Under the pieces are notes generated by a model that was not told the DNA's origin, searched no databases, and saw only the letters and a program-made list of their open reading frames with translations. Shown piece by piece: positions 15,866 to 23,338 of a stretch of DNA of 23,338 bases; within the stretch, counting starts at the first letter, position 1; each line of letters starts with the position of its first letter. Source of the stretch: an uncultured Burkholderiales bacterium (GTDB taxonomy: Bacteria > Pseudomonadota > Gammaproteobacteria > Burkholderiales > Burkholderiaceae_D); NCBI GenBank assembly GCA_937872165.1, contig CALMOR010000139.1:1-23338 (forward strand), read 5' to 3'. The position numbers and the translations under genes are program-made.

Positions 15866-16737
15866 GCGTCGAGCTGCGACGATTGATGGCTCGTGCCGAG
15901 GGGCTGCTCGCGCGGCTCGAAAGGCTGATGCCGGCCGACGTCGACGTCGACTGGTCCGCGATCGCCTTCCGCTGGCGCAAGCGCGGCGGCCGCGGACGGC
16001 TCGAGGCGGTGCGTCACATCGCGCCGATCGCTCTCGACAACCTGCGCAACATCGACCGTCAGCGCGACGTCATCGAACGCAACACGCGGCAGTTCGTCGC
16101 GGGACGCACCGCCAACAACGTGCTGCTCACCGGCGCGCGCGGCACCGGCAAGTCGTCGCTGATCAAGGCCTGCCTGAACGCGCACGCGGCCGACGGCCTG
16201 CGCCTGATCGAGGTCGACAAGAGCGATCTCGTCGACCTCCCCGACATCGTCGATCTCGTCGCGTCGAGGCCCGAGCGCTTCGTGCTGTTCTGCGACGACC
16301 TCTCGTTCGAGGAGGGCGAGTCGAGCTACAAGGCGTTGAAGGTCGCGCTCGACGGGTCGATCGCCGCGCAGTCGGACAACGTGCTGATCTATGCGACCAG
16401 CAATCGACGCCACCTGATGCCCGAGCAGATGAAGGACAACCTCGCGACGCGGCATGTCGACGGCGGCGACGGCAACGTCGAGATCCATCCGGCCGACGTC
16501 GTCGAGGAGAAGATCTCGCTGTCCGAACGCTTCGGCCTGTGGGTGAGCTTCCATCCGTTCCGGCAGGGCGAGTACCTCGCGGTCGTCGACGAGTGGATGC
16601 GGCACTACGGCTGTCCCGCCGCCGAGGTCGAGGCCGCGCGCGGCGACGCGCTGCGCTGGGCGCTCGAACGCGGCTCGCGCTCGGGCCGCGTCGCGCATCA
16701 GTTCGCACGCGACTGGGCCGGTCGTCGCGAACGCTGA
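15862..16737 (+). CDS. DUF815-family P-loop ATPase
   Basis: 291 residues from ATG 15862, overlapping the antiporter stop (ATGA). A basic N-terminal segment (~35-50, FRWRKRGGRGRLEAV) precedes an AAA-type ATP-binding domain. Walker A is GARGTGKSS (~91-99), Walker B is VLFCDDLSFE (~141-150), and ATSNRRHLMPE is a sensor-like segment. DUF815 proteins are common in proteobacteria and have no established role; their sequences resemble AAA+ ATPases of the DnaA/DnaC class. In betaproteobacteria the gene is often found between argJ and mutT, so the antiporter upstream appears to be inserted into this block. The stop is immediately followed by the GTG of the MutT gene, so the genes are probably co-transcribed. 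Confidence 0.9.
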   Translation: MSVELRRLMARAEGLLARLERLMPADVDVDWSAIAFRWRKRGGRGRLEAVRHIAPIALDNLRNIDRQRDVIERNTRQFVAGRTANNVLLTGARGTGKSSLIKACLNAHAADGLRLIEVDKSDLVDLPDIVDLVASRPERFVLFCDDLSFEEGESSYKALKVALDGSIAAQSDNVLIYATSNRRHLMPEQMKDNLATRHVDGGDGNVEIHPADVVEEKISLSERFGLWVSFHPFRQGEYLAVVDEWMRHYGCPAAEVEAARGDALRWALERGSRSGRVAHQFARDWAGRRER

Positions 16738-17688
16738 GTGTCCACGCCGATCGACGTCGCGGTCGGCGTGCTGGTGCGCGACGACGGCAGCTTCCTGCTC
16801 GCGCGACGACCCGAAGGCAAGCCGATGGCGGGCTACTGGGAGTTCCCCGGCGGCAAGCTCGAGCCCGGCGAGTCCGTCTTCGACGCGCTGGTCCGCGAGT
16901 TCGACGAGGAGCTCGGGCTTCGCATCGACGGCGCGTCGCCGTGGGCGCGCCGCGTCGTCCGCTATCCGCATGCGACCGTGCGCCTCCACTTCTGGCGCAG
17001 CTTCGGCGAGAACCGCGGCTGGCGCGGCGCGCCCGAGTCGCGCGAGGGCCAGGCGTTCCGCTGGGAGCGCATCGAGCGACTCACGACCGAGCCGTGGCTC
17101 GCCGGGGCGGAGCCGGTCCGCCGCTGGTTGCGCATGCCTTCGCTGTATGCGATCTCGCACGCGAGCGCGATGGGGATCGAGCGCTTCGTCGAACGCCTGG
17201 ACCGGCGCCTCGAAGAGGACGCCATCCTGCAGCTGCAGTTGCGCGAGCCGTCGATGGACGAGGCGTCCTTCGCATCGCTCTTCGATGCGGTGAAGGCGCG
17301 CTGCGCGGCTCGCGGCGCGCGCCTCGTCGTCAACAGCGCGCATCCGCGGCGCTACTGGTCGATGGCCGACGGCGTGCACCTGACGTCGCGCGACCTGATG
17401 GGCCTCGACGCGAGGCCCGACGTCGACTGGTGTCTCGCGTCGTGCCACGACGCGACGCAGCTCGCGAAGGCGGGCGAGCTCGGCGTCGACGCGGCCGTGC
17501 TCGGGCCGGTCCGCGCGACCGCTTCGCACGTCGACGCGACACCGGTCGGATGGGACGCCTTCCTCGCGATCGCTCGCGAGACCACGATCCCGGTCTATGC
17601 CCTCGGCGGGCTCGACGCCGACGAGCTCGACGCGGCGCGGGCGCACGGCGCGCACGGCGTCGCGATGATCCGCGCCGCGTGGTCGTGA
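16738..17688 (+). CDS. MutT Nudix hydrolase fused to a ThiE/TenI-like domain
   Basis: 316 residues from GTG 16738, which directly abuts the TGA of the ATPase gene. The N-terminal Nudix domain (~1-130) has a complete box, G39-x5-E45-x7-REFDEELGL. This family hydrolyses 8-oxo-dGTP and so prevents A:T to C:G transversions. The C-terminal part (~135-316) resembles thiamine-phosphate synthase: LYAISHASAMG, GVHLTSRDLMG, SCHDATQLAKAGELGVDAAVLGPV, YALGGLDADEL. Fusions of this type are widespread in beta- and gammaproteobacteria, and the ThiE-like half is usually thought not to make thiamine phosphate. The gene ends 28 bases before the stop of the convergent lytic transglycosylase gene. Confidence 0.93.
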   Translation: MSTPIDVAVGVLVRDDGSFLLARRPEGKPMAGYWEFPGGKLEPGESVFDALVREFDEELGLRIDGASPWARRVVRYPHATVRLHFWRSFGENRGWRGAPESREGQAFRWERIERLTTEPWLAGAEPVRRWLRMPSLYAISHASAMGIERFVERLDRRLEEDAILQLQLREPSMDEASFASLFDAVKARCAARGARLVVNSAHPRRYWSMADGVHLTSRDLMGLDARPDVDWCLASCHDATQLAKAGELGVDAAVLGPVRATASHVDATPVGWDAFLAIARETTIPVYALGGLDADELDAARAHGAHGVAMIRAAWS

Positions 17689-17716
17689 GGCGCAGGGACC
17701 CGGGTCGGCGCGTCGG

Positions 17717-18355
17717 TCAGGGCTTCGCGACCGGCAGCGACGGCGGCGACAGCTGCGGCGCGTACTCCCATCGCTTCCACGCGCCGAGCACGAGGTTCGG
17801 ATAGTCGGCGCGACCGAGGCTGCCGTTGTAGCGACCCAGCGCGCGGAAGTAGTCGCCCTGCTCGGTGTCGAGGTAGTGGCGGAAGACGACGCATCCGTAG
17901 CGGACGTTGACCTGCAGGTTGAAGAGCTTCTTCGCGTCGCCGTCGCCGATCAGCCCGGCCCAGAACGGCATCACCTGCGTGAGGCCGCGCGCGCCGGCCG
18001 TGCTGATGGCGTACTTGCGGAAGCCCGACTCGACCTGGATCAGCCCGAGCATCAACGCCGGGTCGAGGCCGGCTCGCTTGCTCTCGTAGTAGATGGTCTC
18101 GAGCATCTCGCGGCGCGACTGGTAGTCGGGCATGCGCTTCTTCATGCGCTCGGACATCTCGCCCAGCCACTCGAGATAGGCGAGCCGCTCGCGGATGTCG
18201 TTCGACGGCGGACGCGGCGGTCGATCGTCGGAGATGCTGGCCGACAGGGCCGTGCGGACCGACGCGGTCAACGGCTCGTACTGCTGCGCGCCGGCCGTCG
18301 CGAGCGACGGGAGCAGCGCCGCCACGAAGCCGCAGCCGAGCCGCCGACGGAGCAT
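17717..18355 (-). CDS. Lytic transglycosylase (SLT domain), periplasmic
   Basis: 212 residues from ATG 18355. A signal peptide (MLRRRLGCGFVAALLPSLATAGA) is followed by a linker and a Slt/goose-lysozyme-like domain (~85-205). The catalytic Glu is E109 in LGLIQVESGFRKYAISTAGARGLTQVMPFW; the rest includes NVRYGCVVFRHYLD and ALGRYNGSLGRADYP. Such enzymes cleave peptidoglycan with formation of 1,6-anhydro ends. The start lies only eight bases after the proS stop, so it is probably translated from the same mRNA as proS. I associate this proS-transglycosylase pair with betaproteobacteria. No strong Shine-Dalgarno sequence is visible. The MltA gene in this window is an unrelated transglycosylase family. 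Confidence 0.93.
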   Translation of the reverse strand: MLRRRLGCGFVAALLPSLATAGAQQYEPLTASVRTALSASISDDRPPRPPSNDIRERLAYLEWLGEMSERMKKRMPDYQSRREMLETIYYESKRAGLDPALMLGLIQVESGFRKYAISTAGARGLTQVMPFWAGLIGDGDAKKLFNLQVNVRYGCVVFRHYLDTEQGDYFRALGRYNGSLGRADYPNLVLGAWKRWEYAPQLSPPSLPVAKP

Positions 18356-18363
18356 CGCGAGTT

Positions 18364-20109
18364 TCAGAGATCGGCGAGGCGCGCGACGGCCGTCACGCCG
18401 GCCTCGGCCAGCGGCACGGTGGTCACCACGCCGTCGCGACGCGCCTGCATCTCGACGACGCCGTCCTTCAGGCCGCGGTCGCCGATCGTGATGCGCAACG
18501 GGACGCCGATCAGTTCCCAGTCCGCGAACATCACGCCGGGTCGCACGTCCCGATCGTCGACCAGCACGTCGACGCCTTCGGCGACGAGGTGATCGTGGAG
18601 CGCCGCGGCGGCCGCTCTCACCGCGTCGTTGCGGCCGGGGCCGCTCGGGCAGATCACCACCTCGAACGGCGCCAGCGCACGCGGCCACACGATGCCGCGC
18701 TCGTCGAAGTTCTGTTCGATCGCGGCGGCGACGATGCGCGTGACGCCGATGCCGTAACAGCCCATCTCGAACGGACGCGGCTTGCCGGTCTCGTCGAGGA
18801 AGGTCGCTCCCATCCTCTCGGAGTAGACGGTGCGCAGCTGGAAGATGTGGCCGACCTCGATGCCGCGGCAGAGTTCGAGCGGGCCGGCACCGTCGGGCGA
18901 AGGATCGCCCGCCCGCACGTCGCGCACGTCCTCGACCATCGGCTCGGGCAGGTCGCGGCCCCAGTTGACGCCGGCGACGTGGAAGTCGGCCTGGTTCGCG
19001 CCGACCACGAAGTCGCTCATCGCGGCGACGGTCCGGTCGGCGACGACGATGACCGGCTTCGCGGTGTTCAGCGGACCGAGATAGCCGGGCCGCGTGCCGA
19101 AGGCCTCGACGATCTCGGCTTCGGTCGCGAAGCGGAAGGCCGACCCGAGCACCGGAAGCTTCCGCGCCTTGACCTCGTTCAACGCGTGATCGCCCCGCAG
19201 GAGCACCAGCACGAGGGTCGTCGAGGGCGTCGCATCGTCGCGACCCGCGGCAGCGTCGACCGCGAGCACGATCGACTTGACGGTCTTCTCGAGCGGGATG
19301 TCGAGGAAGGCGGCGACGTCCTCGCAGCGGGCCCGGCCGGGCGTCGCCACCTTGCGCAGCGCTTCGGCCGGCTCGGCGCGCGTGCCGGGCGCGACGGCCT
19401 CGGCGGCCTCGACGTTGGCCGCGTAACCGGACGACGGGCAGAACGCGATCGCGTCCTCGCCCGAGTCCGCGAGCACGTGGAACTCGTGCGAGCCGGTACC
19501 GCCGATCGAGCCGTTGTCGGCGGCGACCGGCCGGTACTCGAGTCCCATCCGTTCGAAGATGGCGCAGTAGGCGGCGTGCATCTTCGCGTAGCTGACCTCG
19601 AGTCCCGCGAAGTCGCGATCGAACGAGTAGGCGTCCTTCATCGTGAACTCGCGGCCGCGCATCACGCCGAAGCGCGGACGGATCTCGTCGCGGAACTTGG
19701 TCTGGACGTGGAAGAAGTTGATCGGCAGCTGCTTGTAGCTGGCGAGCTCTTTCCGGGCGACGTCGGTGATCGCTTCCTCGGAGGTAGGCTGCACGACGAA
19801 GTCGCGGTGATGCCGGTCCTTGATGCGCAGGAGCTCGGGCCCGTACCTGTCCCATCGCCCGGACTCCTGCCAGAGCTCGGCCGGCTGCACCACCGGCATC
19901 AACAGCTCGATGGCGCCGGCGGCCGTCATCTCGTCGCGGACGATGGCCTCGACCTTGCGGATCGTGCGCAGGCCCATCGGCATGTAGGTGTAGATGCCGC
20001 CGGCGAGCCGCTTGACGAGGCCGGCTCGCAGCATCAACTTGTGACTGACGATCTCCGCATCGGACGGAGCTTCCTTGAGGGTCGAGACGAAGAAGCGCGA
20101 GGCGTACAT
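18364..20109 (-). CDS. proS: Prolyl-tRNA synthetase (bacterial type with editing domain)
   Basis: 581 residues from ATG 20109 (MYASRFFVSTLKEAPSDAEIVSH), the typical start. It charges tRNA-Pro. Class II core motifs are present: LMPVVQPAELWQESGRW (motif 1 region), VQPTSEEAIT, RDEIRPRFGVMRGREFTMKDAYSFD (motif 2), and GCYGIGVTRIVAA (motif 3). An insertion between motifs 2 and 3 (~225-400) contains the YbaK-like editing domain that removes misacylated alanine, and a C-terminal anticodon-binding domain spans ~470-581. Length is normal. It is divergent from rppH, with 173 bases between the start codons, and is followed by the lytic transglycosylase gene. Confidence 0.97.
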   Translation of the reverse strand: MYASRFFVSTLKEAPSDAEIVSHKLMLRAGLVKRLAGGIYTYMPMGLRTIRKVEAIVRDEMTAAGAIELLMPVVQPAELWQESGRWDRYGPELLRIKDRHHRDFVVQPTSEEAITDVARKELASYKQLPINFFHVQTKFRDEIRPRFGVMRGREFTMKDAYSFDRDFAGLEVSYAKMHAAYCAIFERMGLEYRPVAADNGSIGGTGSHEFHVLADSGEDAIAFCPSSGYAANVEAAEAVAPGTRAEPAEALRKVATPGRARCEDVAAFLDIPLEKTVKSIVLAVDAAAGRDDATPSTTLVLVLLRGDHALNEVKARKLPVLGSAFRFATEAEIVEAFGTRPGYLGPLNTAKPVIVVADRTVAAMSDFVVGANQADFHVAGVNWGRDLPEPMVEDVRDVRAGDPSPDGAGPLELCRGIEVGHIFQLRTVYSERMGATFLDETGKPRPFEMGCYGIGVTRIVAAAIEQNFDERGIVWPRALAPFEVVICPSGPGRNDAVRAAAAALHDHLVAEGVDVLVDDRDVRPGVMFADWELIGVPLRITIGDRGLKDGVVEMQARRDGVVTTVPLAEAGVTAVARLADL

Positions 20110-20241
20110 GCGGCGAGGCCGTGGTTGGGGAAGAGGGAACGCGACCGAGGATGCGAGGCCGTCGCGAAGCGCGACGCGAAGCGGGCTTCCATCGACAGCA
20201 GCCGCGCCGGATGGTCGATGCGCGCGGGCCTGGAAGACGTG

Positions 20242-20247
20242 TTTATA
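20242..20247 (+). promoter_or_regulatory. -10 box of rppH
   Basis: A perfect TATAAT lies inside an unusually AT-rich patch (20238-20262), 35 bases before the rppH ATG. TG lies four bases before the hexamer, not at the exact extended -10 position, and no clear -35 is seen. Given the GC-rich surroundings, this is one of the more convincing promoters in the window. Confidence 0.6.
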
Positions 20248-20282
20248 ATCTTTTCAATCTTAACGGAATCGGGTGGTCCGAC

Positions 20283-20885
20283 ATGTTGGATAGAGAAGGC
20301 TACCGCCCCAACGTCGGAATCATCCTGGCCAACGCCAAGGGTGAAGTGTTCTGGGGCAAGCGGATACGCGAGCATTCGTGGCAGTTCCCGCAAGGCGGCA
20401 TCAAGCATGGCGAGACGCCGGAACAAGCGATGTATCGCGAACTGGAAGAAGAGATCGGGCTCAGGCGCGAACACGTCAAGCTCGTCGGTCGCACGCGCGA
20501 CTGGCTGCGCTACGAGGTGCCCGAGAACTGGATCAAGCGCGAGTGGCGCGGCAGCTATCGCGGCCAGAAGCAGATCTGGTTCCTGCTGAAGCTGGTCGGC
20601 CGCGACACCGACATCTCGCTCCGCGCGTCCACGCATCCCGAGTTCGACGCGTGGCGCTGGCACGAGTACTGGGTGCCGCTCGACGCGGTCATCGAGTTCA
20701 AGCGCGACGTCTACACGCGCGCGCTGACCGAGCTGTCGCGTTACCTGACGCGAAAGCCGGAGCACACGCGCTACCTGCGCCAGCACACGCGCGCGCCGCT
20801 TCGCAACTTCAACGAGTCCTTCGGCGAGCCGTATCCGGACGCGCCCGACGCGAATCGCGGCGGGCACAAGGCGGGACCGCATTGA
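20283..20885 (+). CDS. rppH: RNA pyrophosphohydrolase
   Basis: 200 residues from ATG 20283 (MLDREGYRPNVGIILANAKGEVFWGKR), GGGTGG upstream. RppH removes pyrophosphate from the 5' end of triphosphorylated mRNAs, which triggers RNase E-dependent decay. The Nudix box is complete: G38-x5-E44-x7-RELEEEIGL (residues 38-60). Other family features are HSWQFPQGGIKHGETP, VGRTRDWLRYEVP, YRGQKQIWFLL and FDAWRWHEYWVPLDAVIEFKRDVY. The C-terminal tail is longer than the E. coli protein (176 residues). The stop overlaps the TTG start of the CNP1-like lipoprotein gene. Confidence 0.96.
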   Translation: MLDREGYRPNVGIILANAKGEVFWGKRIREHSWQFPQGGIKHGETPEQAMYRELEEEIGLRREHVKLVGRTRDWLRYEVPENWIKREWRGSYRGQKQIWFLLKLVGRDTDISLRASTHPEFDAWRWHEYWVPLDAVIEFKRDVYTRALTELSRYLTRKPEHTRYLRQHTRAPLRNFNESFGEPYPDAPDANRGGHKAGPH

Positions 20886-21475
20886 GCGAACGTCGGGGGC
20901 GCGGGGTCGGACCGACGATCGAAGGCAGGGCCCGCCGTCTCGGCGGGAGCGCCGGTGCCGTCGCGTTCGCGACGCTCATCGGCTTCGTCGCCGGTTGCGC
21001 CGCGCCGAAGCCGCCGAGCGACTTCGAGGTCGCGTTCGAGGACGAGACCAAGCCGTGGGTCGAGATCCAGACGCAGCTGCCGCCGGCTCCGCGTCCGCAG
21101 GATCTCGTCACGTTCGCCGTCAGCGGCGCGAGCGACTTCCGCTTCGGGCTCGACGCCAGTTCCCTGACGGTCGGCACCGACGGCGTCTATCGCTACGTGC
21201 TGGTCGCCACGAGTTCGCAGGGTTCCCGCAACGTCAGCTACGAAGGCATCCGGTGCGAGAGCCGCGAGAAGAAGCTCTATGCGACCGGTCGCCCCGACGG
21301 GACCTGGGTACGTGCGCGCAACGCGGCGTGGACGCCGATCGAGGACGTCGGCCTCAATCGTCAACAGGCGGCCCTGTTGAAGGAATACTTCTGTCCGGAT
21401 GCCTACGCGACGCAGGATCTCGCGGACATCCTCTCGCGGCTGCGCGTGAAGCAGCCGAACACCAACATCAACTGA
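20882..21475 (+). CDS. CNP1-like family lipoprotein
   Basis: 197 residues from TTG 20882, chosen because it overlaps the rppH stop (TTGA) and no ATG or GTG lies in frame before the signal sequence. A basic N-terminus, a hydrophobic stretch and the lipobox FVAGC (Cys39) indicate an outer- or inner-membrane lipoprotein. The mature part has FEDETKPWVEIQTQLPPAP, DFRFGLDASSLTVGTDGVYRYVLVATS and GSRNVSYEGIRCESREKKLYATG, then CPDAYATQDLADILSRLR. This matches the CNP1-like family found in betaproteobacteria next to rppH/proB, whose role is unknown. It converges on proB with four bases between the stops. Confidence 0.85.
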   Translation: MSERRGRGVGPTIEGRARRLGGSAGAVAFATLIGFVAGCAAPKPPSDFEVAFEDETKPWVEIQTQLPPAPRPQDLVTFAVSGASDFRFGLDASSLTVGTDGVYRYVLVATSSQGSRNVSYEGIRCESREKKLYATGRPDGTWVRARNAAWTPIEDVGLNRQQAALLKEYFCPDAYATQDLADILSRLRVKQPNTNIN

Positions 21476-21479
21476 GTCG

Positions 21480-22598
21480 TCAGAGCGCGAGCAGATTGGT
21501 GCGATGGATCAGCTCGGGTTCCTCGACGAAACCGAGCAGCCGCTCGATCTCGCTCGACGGATGACCCGCGATGCGACGCGCATCGCCGCTGGAGTAGTTG
21601 ACGATGCCGCGGGCGATCTCGGCGCCCGAAGGCGCCACGCAGGCGACGACGTCGCCGCGCGCGAAGCTTCCCACCACCGAGACCACCCCGACCGGCAGCA
21701 GGCTGCGGCCTCCGGAAGCCAGCGCATCGGCGGCGCCGACGTCGATCAGCAGTCGTCCCGCGACCTGCAGGTGGTCGGCCATCCATTGCTTCCGCGCGGA
21801 CAGCCGTCCCAGCGGTGCGAGCAGCCGCGTGCCGATCGCCTCGCCGCGCGCCAGTCGCACCAGCACGTCGGGCTCGCGACCCGACGCAATCAGCGTGTGG
21901 GCGCCGCTCGACGCGGCGCGCTTCGCGGCCAGCACCTTCGTCAGCATGCCGCCGCGACCGAGCGCGCTGCCCGCACCCCCGGCCATCGCCTCGAGAGCGG
22001 GATCGCCGGCGCGTCCTTCGCGCACCAGCCGCGCGTCGGGGTCGCTGCGCGGATCGCCGCTGTGGAGGCCGGCCTGATCGGTGAGGATGACGAGCGCGTC
22101 GGCCTCGATCAGGTTGGCGACCAGCGCGCCGAGCGTGTCGTTGTCGCCGAACTTGATCTCGTCGGTCACGACCGTGTCGTTCTCGTTGATGATCGGCACG
22201 ATCGACAACCCGAGCAGCGTCAGCAGCGTCGAGCGCGCGTTCAGGTAGCGGCTGCGGTCGGCGAGGTCCGCATGCGTGAGCAGGACCTGCGCGGTGCCGA
22301 TGCCGTGTTCGGCGAAGCCGCTCTCGTAGGCCTGCGCGAGGCCCATCTGGCCGACCGCCGCCGCGGCCTGCAGCTCGTGCATGGCCGCGGGCCGCCTGGC
22401 CCAGCCGAGACGCTTGATGCCTTCGGCGATCGCGCCCGACGACACCAGCACGACTTCCTTCTTCATCGCATGCAGCGCGGCGAGCTGCGCGGCCCAGCGC
22501 GCGATGGCGCCGCGGTCGAGGCCGCGTCCCTCGTCGGTGACCAGCGTGCTGCCGACCTTGACGACGATGCGCTTCGCGGCGGCGAGCGAGGGCGTCAC
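21480..22598 (-). CDS. proB: Glutamate 5-kinase
   Basis: 372 residues from ATG 22598. It phosphorylates glutamate in the first step of proline synthesis and is feedback-inhibited by proline. The amino-acid kinase domain (~1-260) shows RIVVKVGSTLVT, VVLVSSGAIAEGIKRLGW, QAAAAVGQMGLAQAYE, NENDTVVTDEIKFGDNDTLGALVANLIEAD, ILTDQAGLHSGDPR, and the glycine-rich GGAGSALGRGGMLTKVLAAKRAASSGAHTLIASG. A C-terminal PUA domain (~280-360) ends GIVNYSSGDARRIAGHPSSEIE. Length is normal. It lies 19 bases downstream of the obgE stop on the same strand, so the two are probably co-transcribed, an order common in betaproteobacteria. Confidence 0.97.
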   Translation of the reverse strand: MTPSLAAAKRIVVKVGSTLVTDEGRGLDRGAIARWAAQLAALHAMKKEVVLVSSGAIAEGIKRLGWARRPAAMHELQAAAAVGQMGLAQAYESGFAEHGIGTAQVLLTHADLADRSRYLNARSTLLTLLGLSIVPIINENDTVVTDEIKFGDNDTLGALVANLIEADALVILTDQAGLHSGDPRSDPDARLVREGRAGDPALEAMAGGAGSALGRGGMLTKVLAAKRAASSGAHTLIASGREPDVLVRLARGEAIGTRLLAPLGRLSARKQWMADHLQVAGRLLIDVGAADALASGGRSLLPVGVVSVVGSFARGDVVACVAPSGAEIARGIVNYSSGDARRIAGHPSSEIERLLGFVEEPELIHRTNLLAL

Positions 22599-22617
22599 GA
22601 GGGACGGGACGTATCGA

Positions 22618-23338
22618 TCAGCCGACGGTCCGCGCGAAGCGCGGATCGTCCGGGTCGGCTTGCTCCGCTTCGCTCGCGAAGTCCTCGGGGTGGAGGAGCC
22701 GTCGCTGCGCGTCCAGATGCCGTTCGATGGCCTGGACCAGCGCTTCGCATCCGCTGCGGGTCAGCGCGGAGATCGCGAACACCGGTCCGTTCCAGGCAAG
22801 GCGCTTCACGAAGTCCGCGATCCGCTTCGCGGAATTCGCCTCGTCGATCATGTCGAGCTTGTTGAGCACGAGCCAGCGTGGCTTCGCCGCGAGCGCGGCG
22901 TCGTACTTCTCGAGCTCGCCGACGATCGCCTTCGCTTCGGCCACCGGATCGACGGCTTCGTCGAACGGCGCGAGGTCGACGATGTGCAACAGCAGGCCGG
23001 TACGCTGCAGGTGGCGCAGGAACTGGTGACCGAGTCCCGCGCCGTCGGCCGCCCCTTCGATGAGGCCGGGCACGTCGGCGATGACGAAACTGCGCTCGGG
23101 GCCCACGCGCACGACGCCGAGGTTGGGATGCAGCGTCGTGAACGGATAGTCGGCGATCTTCGGCCGCGCGTTCGAGACCGCGGTGATGAAAGTCGACTTG
23201 CCGGCGTTGGGCATGCCCAGCAATCCGACATCGGCCAGCACCTTCAGCTCGAGTTTCAGATGGCGCTCCTGACCGGGCTCGCCGTCGGTCTGCTGTCGCG
23301 GCGAACGGTTGGTGCTCGACTTGAAGTGGATGTTGCCG
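22618..23338 (-). CDS. obgE: Obg/CgtA GTPase, partial (N-terminus outside window)
   Basis: The minus-strand frame enters at 23338 and ends with TGA at 22620-22618, leaving about 240 residues. The last part of the glycine-rich Obg fold is visible (GNIHFKSSTNRSPRQQTDGEPGQE). The G domain follows: G1 GMPNAGKST, switch region DYPFTTLHPNLG, G3 DVPGLIEGA, G4 NKLD and G5 SALTR. Obg is an essential ribosome-associated GTPase acting in 50S assembly and stress responses. Roughly the first 130 residues are missing beyond the window edge. The C-terminal tail is short (EDFASEAEQADPDDPRFARTVG). It is probably co-transcribed with proB downstream. Confidence 0.96.
   Translation of the reverse strand, partial: GNIHFKSSTNRSPRQQTDGEPGQERHLKLELKVLADVGLLGMPNAGKSTFITAVSNARPKIADYPFTTLHPNLGVVRVGPERSFVIADVPGLIEGAADGAGLGHQFLRHLQRTGLLLHIVDLAPFDEAVDPVAEAKAIVGELEKYDAALAAKPRWLVLNKLDMIDEANSAKRIADFVKRLAWNGPVFAISALTRSGCEALVQAIERHLDAQRRLLHPEDFASEAEQADPDDPRFARTVG

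Noticed and set aside
14636..17688. Defence system built from antiporter, ATPase and Nudix genes
   Set aside because: The ATPase-MutT pair next to argJ is ordinary core synteny. Only the antiporter is out of place, and no nuclease, toxin or other effector is present.

Overview
The window is high-GC, tightly packed bacterial chromosome. Gene content and order point to a betaproteobacterium close to Burkholderiales: apaG / rpe-gph-trpE, a UbiH-like hydroxylase next to dsbC, argJ ... DUF815 ATPase-mutT, and obgE-proB / rppH-CNP1 lipoprotein / proS-lytic transglycosylase are blocks I associate with that class. Taxonomy is inferred from proteins and synteny only; no rRNA is present.

Layout. (1) 1-1080 is the edge of an integrated element. 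A P4-type tyrosine integrase gene starts 182 bases beyond the 3' end of a tRNA-Phe(GAA) gene. It is broken by an in-frame join to the middle of an IS3-family transposase, and the window begins inside that fragment. (2) 1164-3575 is core genome: a UbiH/VisC-type FAD hydroxylase with an odd Ser/Pro-rich microsatellite insertion, then dsbC. (3) 3597-5511 holds mltA (minus strand), a 66-residue one-helix membrane protein (plus) and apaG (minus). (4) 5631-9006 is rpe-gph-trpE. A 13-bp tandem array runs up to the gph start codon. A 27-codon leader ORF with two Trp codons, followed by hairpins, precedes trpE and suggests attenuation. (5) 9007-10222 is an accessory patch where trpG might be expected: a RAYT (REP-associated tyrosine transposase) gene killed by one in-frame TAG, two copies of a ~78-bp element ending in a REP-like hairpin, and a second 13-bp array. 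(6) 10221-13043 is a two-domain M16 zinc protease (minus). (7) 13335-17688 is a plus-strand run: argJ, a YbaL/Kef-type antiporter without a regulatory RCK domain, a DUF815 ATPase, and a MutT-ThiE fusion. (8) 17717-23338 has a lytic transglycosylase and proS (minus), rppH and a CNP1-like lipoprotein (plus), then proB and a partial obgE (minus).

Functionally the window mixes envelope biogenesis (DsbC, MltA, Slt-type enzyme, M16 protease, lipoproteins), amino-acid synthesis (TrpE, ArgJ, ProB), carbon metabolism (Rpe, Gph), and RNA, translation and nucleotide housekeeping (ProS, RppH, Obg, MutT).

I see no clearly new multi-gene system. The most promising unexplained signals are the RAYT remnant with its duplicated hairpin element, the recurrence of unrelated tandem arrays that all have a 13-bp period, the candidate trp leader, the integrase/IS3 chimera, and the hexanucleotide-driven insertion inside the UbiH-like enzyme.
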